This document shows, piece after piece, positions 1 through 6,199 of a stretch of 16,589 bases of DNA (its first letter is position 1; every line of letters begins with the position of its first letter). Source of the DNA: Myxococcales bacterium (GTDB taxonomy: Bacteria > Myxococcota_A > UBA9160 > JALSIO01); NCBI GenBank assembly GCA_026989995.1, contig JALSIO010000475.1, positions 1 to 16,589 on the forward strand. The letters run 5' to 3'. The translations under genes were made by a program, and so were the position numbers. A model generated the notes under the pieces. The model saw only the letters and a program-made list of their open reading frames with translations, was not told where the DNA came from and made no database searches.

Positions 1-937
1 CCGCGAGGCGGAGGACCGCACGGGCCAGCTCCGCGGCGCGTTCGGGGTTCCGCATGATGGTATCGACCGCGACCGCCTCGATCCCGCGGGCCCGGACGGC
101 CGGGAGCTCGGCCGCGTCCCGGGAGTCGAGCACGAAGCCGGTCAGGAGGTCCCCGTAGAAGTCCGCCACACCGGAGGCGGAGACCCGGGCACCCACCGCG
201 CGGAGCAGCCGGTCGGCCGGGCCCTTGATCGGGGCCCCTCCGACGATGGGGGAGACCGCCACCACGGGGACCCCGGCGGCGGCGATCGCCTCCCGGATGC
301 GGCGTACCGCCAGGATGGGGCCGATGGAGACCACCGGGTTGCTCGGGCAGACCAGAATCGCCCGGGCGGCGGCGATGGCCTCGAGGACGCCGGGAGCGGG
401 CCCTGCGGCCTCTGCGGCAGACAGGTCCACCGCCACCACGTCGCTCGGGGCCCCGTCGCGCACCAGGTACTCCTCGAAGTGCAGGCGGCGGCCGCCTGCG
501 AGCTCGATGAACGTGGGGCAGGGGGCCTCGCTCATCGGAAGGATCCGGGTACGCACGCCGAACGCCCGGCGGATCTCGTCGGTGACCTCGGCGAGCCCAG
601 CGCCGGCCTCGAGCCGGAGGGTGCGGTGGAGACAGGTCGCGAGGTCCCGGTCGCCCAGCCGGAACCAGGTCTCGTGGCCGAACCGCTCGAGGGCGTCGAT
701 CACGGCGGTGGTGTCGCCCTCGAGCCCGAAGCCGCGCTCCCGGTCGACGACGCCGCCGAGGGTGTAGGTGACGATGTCGAGGTCGGGCGCCACATGCACG
801 CCGTAGAAGCGGCGGTCGTCGCCGGTGTTGACGACGGCCACCACGGCCTCCGGCGGGACGACGCTCACGAGCCCGCCGAGGAACCGGGCGGCCCCCACGC
901 CGCCGCAAAGGGCCACCAGGGGGTCTGAGCAGGTCAC
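1..937 (-). CDS. cofD: CofD/FbiA-type phospholactate (or PEP) transferase of coenzyme F420 biosynthesis, 3' end cut by window edge
   Basis: The family joins the activated (guanylylated) three-carbon acid to the deazaflavin FO, making F420-0 or dehydro-F420-0 in the cytoplasm. I translated 312 residues by hand from the minus strand. The N-terminal nucleotide/phosphate loop GGVGAARFLGG is at residues 12-22, followed by VVNTGDD at about 35-41 and a PDLDIVTYTLGG motif. WFRLGDRDLAT follows, then SNPVVSIGPIL near residue 200 and SPIVGGAPIKGPADRLL near 228-244. These match the FbiA/CofD family in order. FbiA/CofD proteins are roughly 310-330 residues, so only a few residues should be missing. The chosen start is a GTG at 937, four bases after the stop of the upstream DUF4124 gene, so the two are probably co-transcribed. 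Whether the donor is lactyl-2-phosphate or phosphoenolpyruvate cannot be told from sequence. No other F420 gene is in the window. Confidence 0.93.
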   Translation of the reverse strand, partial: MTCSDPLVALCGGVGAARFLGGLVSVVPPEAVVAVVNTGDDRRFYGVHVAPDLDIVTYTLGGVVDRERGFGLEGDTTAVIDALERFGHETWFRLGDRDLATCLHRTLRLEAGAGLAEVTDEIRRAFGVRTRILPMSEAPCPTFIELAGGRRLHFEEYLVRDGAPSDVVAVDLSAAEAAGPAPGVLEAIAAARAILVCPSNPVVSIGPILAVRRIREAIAAAGVPVVAVSPIVGGAPIKGPADRLLRAVGARVSASGVADFYGDLLTGFVLDSRDAAELPAVRARGIEAVAVDTIMRNPERAAELARAVLRLA

Positions 938-941
938 GGCC

Positions 942-1502
942 CTACATTCCGGTGGCAGGCGCGCGCTGTCGCCGGAGGAGGCGCAGGTCGGCCTGCAGCC
1001 TCGGCAGGCGCTGCGCGATCTCGCGGAAGGCGGGCAGCTCGGGAAGTGGCGCCTCGAGCTCCTCCGGCGGGGCGCTGATCAGCTCCTTCAGCCGCTCCTG
1101 GTCCCGCGCGATCTCCCGCTCGAGGGCGGCGATCCGCGCCTCGAGGTCGGGACCCACCGCGGCCACGGGCCGGCCTGCGCCCGATCCCCCTCCCTCCACA
1201 TCCGGGGCGGGGGGGACGGGCCCGGAATCCGCGTCCCGCCGGGCCCAGTCCTCGGTCGCCGGGCCGGGTCGCTCGTCGAGGGACCGCGGCTCGCGGATCC
1301 GGTCGCGCAGGTGCTCCGGAATGCGGTCGAGGCGGGTCGTGTAGTGGGCGATGCCGTTTTCGTCCACCCACTTGTAGATGCGCAGCGGCTCCCGACCGCG
1401 ACCGGCCCGGGGCTCCTCGGCGGCCGCCGGCGGTGCGAGGGTACCGGGTGCGGCGAGGCCTGCGCCCGCGAGCAGCAGGAGGCACCACCGGGGGGCTCGC
1501 AT
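942..1502 (-). CDS. DUF4124-domain secreted/periplasmic protein with C-terminal coiled coil
   Basis: This is a protein of 186 residues. It has a signal peptide (about residues 1-28: MRAPRW, then a Leu/Ala-rich core ending AAA-EE). Next comes a short DUF4124-type motif, IYKWVDENGIAHYT, at residues 42-55, the pattern named for 'K-W-x-D-x-x-G-x-x-x-Y' repeats in proteobacterial envelope proteins. After a Pro-rich linker, residues about 115-183 are charged and helical with heptad-like leucines (LEARIAALEREIARDQERL), so a coiled coil is likely. DUF4124 has no defined biochemical role. The ATG at 1502 was chosen because it places the signal peptide at the N-terminus and lies just below a plausible promoter (TTGACG/AACACT). 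The stop at 942-944 is four bases from the cofD GTG. The same frame stays open upstream to about 3275 only because of GC-driven lack of stops; the upstream part is a shadow. Confidence 0.85.
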   Translation of the reverse strand: MRAPRWCLLLLAGAGLAAPGTLAPPAAAEEPRAGRGREPLRIYKWVDENGIAHYTTRLDRIPEHLRDRIREPRSLDERPGPATEDWARRDADSGPVPPAPDVEGGGSGAGRPVAAVGPDLEARIAALEREIARDQERLKELISAPPEELEAPLPELPAFREIAQRLPRLQADLRLLRRQRAPATGM

Positions 1503-1508
1503 GGGCGC

Positions 1509-1537
1509 AGTGTTCTCGACGTCGAAAGGACCGTCAA
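1509..1537 (-). promoter_or_regulatory. Candidate sigma70-type promoter for the DUF4124-cofD pair
   Basis: On the minus strand, TTGACG (plus coordinates 1532-1537) matches the -35 consensus at five of six positions. It is followed by a 17-base spacer and AACACT (1509-1514), which has A, A and T at -10 positions 2, 4 and 6. Transcription would start at or within a base or two of the ATG at 1502, giving a leaderless or nearly leaderless mRNA. The -10 match is weak, so this is a proposal only. Confidence 0.4.
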
Positions 1538-1571
1538 CCCGGGACCCGAACGGGTGGACCCGGGGAGACGG
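1531..1571. promoter_or_regulatory. 41-bp imperfect nested dyad in the divergent promoter region (operator candidate)
   Basis: Arms read outward from a central CCCG-AA-CGGG (1545-1554). CCCGGG lies on both sides (1538-1543 and 1559-1564), and CCGTC (1531-1535) pairs with GACGG (1567-1571). The two sides are interrupted by unequal spacers (A against TGGA, AA against GA). The left arm overlaps the proposed -35 element of the minus-strand DUF4124 gene, where a repressor would be expected to bind. It could alternatively be a hairpin in an untranslated leader, or chance in GC-rich DNA. Confidence 0.4.
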
Positions 1572-1590
1572 CCGCCCGGAGACCTCGGGT

Positions 1591-1598
1591 TCACGTGA
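1591..1598. promoter_or_regulatory. TCACGTGA palindrome with flanking GG/CC symmetry
   Basis: A perfect 8-bp palindrome, extended after a two-base mismatch on each side by GG and CC, lies 55 bases before the proposed start of the plus-strand propeller-like gene. It could be a regulator site. The motif is short and a CCACGTGG relative occurs near 3974, so chance is a real possibility. Confidence 0.2.
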
Positions 1599-1652
1599 CA
1601 CCCCGGGGCCGCGCCACCGGCGCGCCGAAGGGCGGTCCCGGGGGCACGGTCC

Positions 1653-3281
1653 TTGCTTTTCCGGCCCGCCGTGCACTGGCGGCCCGCCTCGCTCGTCGTG
1701 GCTTCGCTCCTGCTTCCGGCACCCGCTGCCGGGGAGGCGGCATGGCCGGCGGCCCGAGCCCTCGCGGCGGTCGAGGGCGAGGGCGGAGCGGCCCTGGCGA
1801 TCCTGGAAGACGGCCCCCATACGGGGGCGGCGGTCGGGGACGCGCGCGGCCTGCGGGTTCCGGGGCGGGCGGGTCGCGTGCTCGCCCGCGCACCCGTCCG
1901 CGGGCTCTGCGCCGCCCCGGGTGGCGGGCTCTTCGTCCTCCTGCCCGACGCGCTCCTGTTTCGGGAGGCCGGGGGGGCGGTGCGCCGGCTCGCCTCCCTC
2001 CCGGGCACGGAGGGGTCGGAGGCCGGCCACGCCCCGGAGCGCGAGAACACCGCCCCGGCGCGGCGGCTCGCGTGCCTCGGGGGCTTCGCCCTGCTGCTCC
2101 GACCGGGCGGGGTCGAGGTCTTCGGCCGCGACGGGCGGAGGCCGGGTGGGCTCTCGGGGGCGGCCGCGCGGGGGCTCCGGATCGTCCGCACCCCGGCTCC
2201 GCAGGTCCCGGCTCGTCGCATCGCGCTCGCATCGGACCGCGAGGTCTTCGAGGCTCGCCTCGAGCGGCGGGGGAGCTCGCTTCGGCTCGAGGGCCTGCGG
2301 CTTCGCCACCGGGCCGGCCCCGGCTCGCGGGAGGCCGTGGTGGACGTCGCGCTTCCGGCGCCGGGCGAGCTCCTGGTGCTCACGGGCGAGGCACTGCACG
2401 AGTTCGGCCCACACGGCGGCCGGGTCCGGGAGCTCGTCCTGCGACCGGGTGCGCGGCCGACGGCGCTCGCCGCCGGGCCCCGTGCCCTCGTGGTGGCCAC
2501 CACCCGCGGCTTCCTCCTGGCCGTGCCGCCCGGGGCCCCGCTCCGGCCGGCTCCGGGGCCCCCGGGATCCCGGCCCGGGGTGGATGCCGCGGTTCGGGGG
2601 GAGGCGGTGTTCCTGCTCGGGCGGCGGCGCCTGTGGGCGGTGCCGCCCGGTCCGGCCACGGCGGGTCCGGCGAACCGTCGTCGCCCGACCGCGCCTCGGG
2701 GCGCGGGGGAGGCGGCCGGGACGGACCCGCCGGTGCAGGCGGTCCACCGTGCCGCGCTCCGGTACCTCGGTCTCGAGGCACGGGCTCTCGACGACCTGCG
2801 CCGGGCCGCCTCGAGGCGCGGGCGGATGCCCGAGATCGACTTCGAGCTCTACGGCGGGCGGGACCGGCGGCGCACCCGGGAGCGGGACGAGGCCTTCCTC
2901 TCGGGAGAGCACCGGGTCCTTCGCGACGCCGACGTCGACCGGGACCTCGAATACGGCGCCCGGCTCCGGATCTCGGTGGACCTGCGCGATCTGGTCTTCG
3001 ACCCCGAGCGCATCGACGCCTCGCGCGAGCTGCGCGCGCTCGTCGCCCTTCGGGACGACGTGCTGGGCGAAGTGACCCGCCTCTACTTCGAGCGGCAGCG
3101 TCTCCGCCTCGAGCTCGATCGCATCCCCTCCGGCCCCGAGCGCGCCCTCCTCGCGCTCCGGGCTGCGGAGCTCGCCGCCGGCCTCGACGCCTGGACAGGC
3201 GGCTGGTTCGGCCGGGCCGTCGGTCGGCCGCCCGCTCCCCAATCGACCACCCCGGTCCCGAAGGAAGGTGATCACCCATGA
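1653..3281 (+). CDS. Secreted propeller-like protein of unknown function with a conserved C-terminal module
   Basis: I do not recognise a named family. The 542-residue product begins with a signal peptide (hydrophobic stretch SLVVASLLLPAPAAG, residues about 13-27). Residues about 28-345 contain roughly six repeats of short hydrophobic strands, such as GGLFVLLPDALLF, GGFALLLRPGGVEVF, GELLVLTGEALHEFG and ALVVATTRGFLLAV, spaced as blades of a beta-propeller would be. A Pro/Arg linker follows. The C-terminal module (about 370-530) has MPEIDFELYGG near 391-401, LRISVDLRDLVFDPERID, and a helical segment ELRALVALRDDVLGEVTRLYFERQ. I recall this last pattern from other deltaproteobacterial hypothetical proteins; the LPE/strand/helix layout is loosely reminiscent of TolC-like outer-membrane modules, but that is speculation. 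The start is TTG 1653; GTG 1671 in the same frame is the alternative. The 3' end overlaps the LTD gene by ATGA. Confidence 0.72.
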   Translation: MLFRPAVHWRPASLVVASLLLPAPAAGEAAWPAARALAAVEGEGGAALAILEDGPHTGAAVGDARGLRVPGRAGRVLARAPVRGLCAAPGGGLFVLLPDALLFREAGGAVRRLASLPGTEGSEAGHAPERENTAPARRLACLGGFALLLRPGGVEVFGRDGRRPGGLSGAAARGLRIVRTPAPQVPARRIALASDREVFEARLERRGSSLRLEGLRLRHRAGPGSREAVVDVALPAPGELLVLTGEALHEFGPHGGRVRELVLRPGARPTALAAGPRALVVATTRGFLLAVPPGAPLRPAPGPPGSRPGVDAAVRGEAVFLLGRRRLWAVPPGPATAGPANRRRPTAPRGAGEAAGTDPPVQAVHRAALRYLGLEARALDDLRRAASRRGRMPEIDFELYGGRDRRRTRERDEAFLSGEHRVLRDADVDRDLEYGARLRISVDLRDLVFDPERIDASRELRALVALRDDVLGEVTRLYFERQRLRLELDRIPSGPERALLALRAAELAAGLDAWTGGWFGRAVGRPPAPQSTTPVPKEGDHP

Positions 3282-3943
3282 GATTCCCGAAGCACAGCCG
3301 CGGGGCGCGTCTTCTGCTCGGAGGGTCGCTGGCGGCCCTGTGCGCGCTCACCGGCGAGGCGGGAGCACTCCCCATCATCTCGGAGGTGCTCTACGACGCC
3401 ACCGGAGCCGACGACGGGCGCTCCTTCGTGGAGCTCTACGGCGAACCGGGTACCGATCTCGCCGGCTACCGGCTCGAGGGGGTCAACGGCGCCGGAGGGG
3501 CGGTGGGTCCCGTCCTCGCACTCTCCGGGATCCTCGGGGAGGACGGCCTCTTCGTGGTCGCCGACCGCCGGGCGGATGGAAGCAGCGAGGTGCCCGGCGC
3601 GGACCTCCTGCTCGACTTCGACCTGCAGAACGGCCCCGACTCGCTGGTGCTTCGTCTCGACGACGAGGTGGTCGACGCCGTGGCCTACGGGGTCTTCGAA
3701 CCGGGGCTCGTCTTCGCTGGAGAGGGGCTGCCCGCGCCGGATGCACCGGCCGGATCCAGTCTGGGGCGGGTACCGAGCGACCGGGATACCGACCGCAACC
3801 ACCTGGACTTCGCGGTGCTGTCGGACCCCTCCCCGGGGCGCGCGCAGCTCCCTCCGGTGCCGGAGCCGGGCTCGCTGCTGCTGGGCTTGGCGGGGCTCGG
3901 CGTGCTCGCCGCCCTCGGCCGGCGCCGCGGCCCGCCCGTCTGA
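3278..3943 (+). CDS. Lamin-tail-domain (LTD) exported protein with PEP-CTERM sorting signal
   Basis: This is a protein of 221 residues destined for the envelope or outside. A signal peptide (1-30, cleavage near EAGA-LP) is followed by an LTD-like beta-sandwich at about 31-140. Typical LTD features are IISEVLYDATGADDGRSFVELYG, then DLAGYRLEGVNG, LFVVAD, DSLVLRL and VVDAVAYG. LTD domains occur on bacterial surface proteins and may bind DNA or other ligands; no catalytic site is visible. The C-terminus is a PEP-CTERM tripartite signal: PEP at 195-197, a hydrophobic helix LLLGLAGLGVLAALG, then RRRG. Such proteins are processed by an exosortase, none of which is in this window. The ATG overlaps the upstream stop (ATGA) and is preceded by a GGAAGGTGAT ribosome-binding site, so the pair is co-translated. 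Confidence 0.88.
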   Translation: MRFPKHSRGARLLLGGSLAALCALTGEAGALPIISEVLYDATGADDGRSFVELYGEPGTDLAGYRLEGVNGAGGAVGPVLALSGILGEDGLFVVADRRADGSSEVPGADLLLDFDLQNGPDSLVLRLDDEVVDAVAYGVFEPGLVFAGEGLPAPDAPAGSSLGRVPSDRDTDRNHLDFAVLSDPSPGRAQLPPVPEPGSLLLGLAGLGVLAALGRRRGPPV

Positions 3944-3945
3944 GC

Positions 3946-3962
3946 TGCAGCCGGAGGCTGCA
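3946..3962. terminator. Hairpin between convergent LTD and mlaA genes
   Basis: A 7-bp perfect stem TGCAGCC/GGCTGCA with a GGA loop lies three bases after the LTD stop codon. Further GC palindromes (CCACGTGG, CCGCGGCCGCGG) fill the rest of the 59-base convergent gap. There is no T-tract on either strand, so it is at best a weak intrinsic or 3'-protecting hairpin shared by the two converging transcripts. Confidence 0.35.
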
Positions 3963-4002
3963 AGGGGGCCGCCCCACGTGGCCGCGGCCGCGGGGTGCCC
4001 CC

Positions 4003-4758
4003 TCAGTCCTCCACGTCGAGGCGCTTGTTCTCGAAGAAGAGGCGCTCGGCCTCGTCGAGGCTGTGTCGCTTCCGGATCCGCTCGTGGAAGACCTCCCACT
4101 CGGCATCGTCGGCGAAGGGGGTGGGCATCCGGCGGGCGAGGGCGTTCATGTCGCCCACGATGCGGACCCCGGCCCCGATGGCCGGGCCGGCCTCACCGCC
4201 GACCCAGAAGAGCGGGTTCAGCGCCGCGTCGCCCACCGCGCCGACCAGGCAGCGCGGACAGGTCTCCCCGTAGATCGGCAGCACCAGGTAGGCGCCCGGG
4301 GGCAGCCCGTAGCGGCCCAGGGTCTCGTCGGTGGTCTCCGGGCTCTCGTCCTCGAAGAGCAGGTCGGAGACGCGGAACATCCCGAGCAGGCCGACGGTGC
4401 TGTTGACCAGGAAGGCGGCGGTGTGCTTCGCGGCGCGGCCGGGCTTGCCCTGCATCAGGCTGTTCACGATGTCCCGCGGGCGGTCGAGGTTCTCCACCAC
4501 CCCCTGCACGCGGCTCTGCCCCCATTTCGGGACCAGGAGGTTGTAGCCGTGGGTCACCGGCTCGAAGACGTGGTCGAAAAGCCAGAAGTTGAGCGTCCGG
4601 TTGGCCTCGTTGAAGCGGTCGCGAACCCCCTCGGCGCGCGCGGCCGGGCCGGGCAGCAGCAGCAGGCCGGCGGCCACCAGGGGGACCGCCGCGCGCCGGT
4701 GTCGCCGGACATGGCCCCGGTCGCTGGTGATCACCGCTCCGCGTCCTCGTCTGCCCAT
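4003..4758 (-). CDS. mlaA: MlaA/VacJ-family outer-membrane phospholipid transport protein
   Basis: MlaA removes mislocalised phospholipids from the outer leaflet of the outer membrane and passes them to the periplasmic Mla shuttle. The 251-residue product shows the family pattern. FNEANRTLNFWLFDHV is at 49-64, FEPVTHGYN at 65-73, NLDRPRDIVNSLMQGK at 90-105, FLVNSTVGLLGMF at 116-128, and DETLGRYGLPPGAYLVLPIYG at 144-164. It ends with a charged helical tail. The N-terminus has a long basic segment and a hydrophobic core (24-40) ending PAARA-EG. No lipobox cysteine is present, unlike E. coli MlaA, so it is predicted to be secreted rather than lipid-anchored. Two cysteines form an ETCPRC motif at 165-170. 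The start at 4758 is secured by AGGAGG five bases upstream on the minus strand. It stands alone, with no mlaBCDEF nearby in the window. Confidence 0.92.
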   Translation of the reverse strand: MGRRGRGAVITSDRGHVRRHRRAAVPLVAAGLLLLPGPAARAEGVRDRFNEANRTLNFWLFDHVFEPVTHGYNLLVPKWGQSRVQGVVENLDRPRDIVNSLMQGKPGRAAKHTAAFLVNSTVGLLGMFRVSDLLFEDESPETTDETLGRYGLPPGAYLVLPIYGETCPRCLVGAVGDAALNPLFWVGGEAGPAIGAGVRIVGDMNALARRMPTPFADDAEWEVFHERIRKRHSLDEAERLFFENKRLDVED

Positions 4759-4899
4759 GAATCCTCCTCGCCCGGACTTCCGCCCCGTGCCGGGCGCGCT
4801 GCCGGGTCCGGGCCGGATTTCGATCGGCTCCCGGGCCCGCCGGCATGATACGGGAGGTTCAGGCCTCGCGTTGCAGAGCCGATAGACGCTGCGGGTCGG

Positions 4900-4928
4900 T
4901 TGCCGGCGGCCGCCGGGTCTCGCACACT
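4900..4928 (+). promoter_or_regulatory. Candidate promoter for the FNTNV-ftsEX cluster
   Basis: TTGCCG (4900-4905) and CACACT (4923-4928) are separated by 17 bases, which would start transcription about 30 bases before the ATG at 4965. The pair resembles the proposed DUF4124 promoter (17-base spacer, -10 ending ACACT). Both hexamers are imperfect. The 206-base divergent gap with mlaA (4759-4964) holds no gene that I can support. On the minus strand, TATCAT at 4845-4850 is a -10 candidate for mlaA without a good -35. Confidence 0.25.
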
Positions 4929-4964
4929 GGGAAACCGCCGAGGATCGGGGGGCTTCGGCCGCGC

Positions 4965-5471
4965 ATGCTCACGGGCTTCAATACCAACGTCCGCCACCGG
5001 GGGCTCGGCTTCCACGTCCAGACCGAGGACGGTGGGAGGAATCGCCCCCGCATCGTCACCCATCTCTTCCGAGAGGGGGAGATCCTCGCCACCCTCCGCA
5101 CGGAATACGGCGAGCTGCTCGACGAGAAGGACCCGGACAGCCCCGAGATGGAGGATGCGGTCCGGGAGCTGATGCAGGAGCAGCACAAGGAGATGCTGCG
5201 GCGGCTGACCCGAGGCGAGTTCGACTCCCGGATCGAGGCACTCGAGGAGGATCCGGCCGATCGGACGGGCACGGCCCTGGCCTCTCCCGACGCCGGGCCG
5301 GCCGAGGGGCGCGCCGGACGGTCGACCCTCGAGATGCCGGTGCCAGCGGGCGTCCGGGAGCGGCGGGCCCGGACCTTCGGTGCGGGTCGGATCGGCGACC
5401 GGCGGCTCGACGAGGTGATCTTCGACTACCTCGTCGAGCGCGTCTCCCGCGGTGACCCCTCGGCTCCGTGA
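4965..5471 (+). CDS. Conserved protein of unknown function (FNTNV type), translationally linked to ftsE
   Basis: This protein of 168 residues belongs to a family I recall only as unnamed proteins in Myxococcota and related groups, beginning M-x-T-G-F-N-T-N-V-R and containing FHVQTED. Visible parts: residues 1-45 are beta-rich (FNTNVRHRGLGFHVQTEDGG, then RPRIVTHLFREGEILAT). Residues 55-95 are a charged helix (EDAVRELMQEQHKEMLRRL, then TRGEFD). Residues 96-140 are a low-complexity linker, and the C-terminal helix RRLDEVIFDYLVERV spans 147-161. There is no signal peptide or membrane segment, so it should be cytoplasmic. The frame is open further upstream to 4845, but ATG 4965 matches the family N-terminus as remembered. 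Its stop overlaps the GTG of ftsE (GTGA), suggesting a role tied to FtsEX or division. No catalytic motif is evident. Confidence 0.75.
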   Translation: MLTGFNTNVRHRGLGFHVQTEDGGRNRPRIVTHLFREGEILATLRTEYGELLDEKDPDSPEMEDAVRELMQEQHKEMLRRLTRGEFDSRIEALEEDPADRTGTALASPDAGPAEGRAGRSTLEMPVPAGVRERRARTFGAGRIGDRRLDEVIFDYLVERVSRGDPSAP

Positions 5472-6199
5472 GCCGGCCCGGGCGGCTCGGAGAGTCGGGG
5501 GAGGCGGCGGGCGGCGACGTGCCGATCCGCATGTACCACGTGTCCAAGTCCTACCTGGCCGGGAGCTACGCCCTGCGGGACGTGGACCTCGAGGTGCGCC
5601 GGGGGGAGTTCGTCTTCGTGACCGGTGCCAGTGGCGCCGGGAAGACGACCCTGCTGAAGCTGCTGTTCGCGGCCGAGCGCCCGAGCGAGGGCCAGATCAT
5701 CATCCGGGGCCGCAACGTCGCCCGCCTCCGTTCCCGCGCGATCCCGGCGCTGCGCCGGCAGATCGGCGTCGTCTTCCAGGACTTCAAGCTGCTCACCGCG
5801 CGCACCGTCGAGGAGAACGTGCGCATCGCCCTCGACGTGGTGGGCACCCCGGCGCGCGAGGCCCGCTCGCGTACCTTCCGCGTGCTCAAGCAGGTCGGCT
5901 TGCAGCACCGCCGCCACCACCGGCCGCGATCCCTGTCGGGCGGCGAGCAGCAGCGGGTGGCCATCGCGCGGGCGCTGGTCCACGCACCCGAGATCCTCCT
6001 CGCCGACGAGCCGACGGGAAACCTCGACCCCGAGCTCACCGTCGAGATCATGGACCTGCTCGTGGCGGCCGCCACGGCCGGAACCACGGTGCTCGTCGCC
6101 ACCCACGACCTCCCGCTCGTGGAGCGCTACCGCCGCCGCACCCTCCACCTGGCCGGCGGCCGGCTGGTCGAGGACCGTCCGGCGGGTCCTGGCGTGTGA
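5468..6199 (+). CDS. ftsE: Cell-division ABC transporter ATP-binding protein FtsE
   Basis: FtsE is the cytoplasmic ATPase of the FtsEX complex, which couples the divisome to periplasmic septal peptidoglycan splitting. The 243-residue product has Walker A GASGAGKT (53-60), Q-loop VVFQDFKLL with Gln104, signature LSGGEQQR (156-163), Walker B ILLADEP (176-182) and the switch His213 in ATHD. The DFKLL stretch after the Q-loop and the 'YxxG..AL..V' N-terminus are typical of FtsE rather than LolD. The start is uncertain. GTG 5468 overlaps the preceding stop as GTGA, the style used at most junctions here, but family homology begins only at about residue 18. The in-frame GTG 5519 (PIRMYHVSKSY) would give a more normal 226-residue protein. 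It overlaps ftsX by four bases. Confidence 0.95.
   Translation: MSRPGRLGESGEAAGGDVPIRMYHVSKSYLAGSYALRDVDLEVRRGEFVFVTGASGAGKTTLLKLLFAAERPSEGQIIIRGRNVARLRSRAIPALRRQIGVVFQDFKLLTARTVEENVRIALDVVGTPAREARSRTFRVLKQVGLQHRRHHRPRSLSGGEQQRVAIARALVHAPEILLADEPTGNLDPELTVEIMDLLVAAATAGTTVLVATHDLPLVERYRRRTLHLAGGRLVEDRPAGPGV

Noticed and set aside
225..928. Plus-strand open frames opposite cofD
   Set aside because: The minus strand carries clear CofD motifs throughout; the plus frames are compositional shadows.
942..3275. 777-codon open frame on the minus strand
   Set aside because: Only its last 187 codons (from 1502) look like a protein, with signal peptide and DUF4124. The upstream part is antisense to the propeller-like gene and is Arg/Pro/Gly-rich low complexity, typical of GC-driven open frames.
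4845..4964. Longer N-terminus for the FNTNV-type protein
   Set aside because: The added 40 residues are Arg-rich and unstructured, and the remembered family N-terminus begins at ATG 4965.
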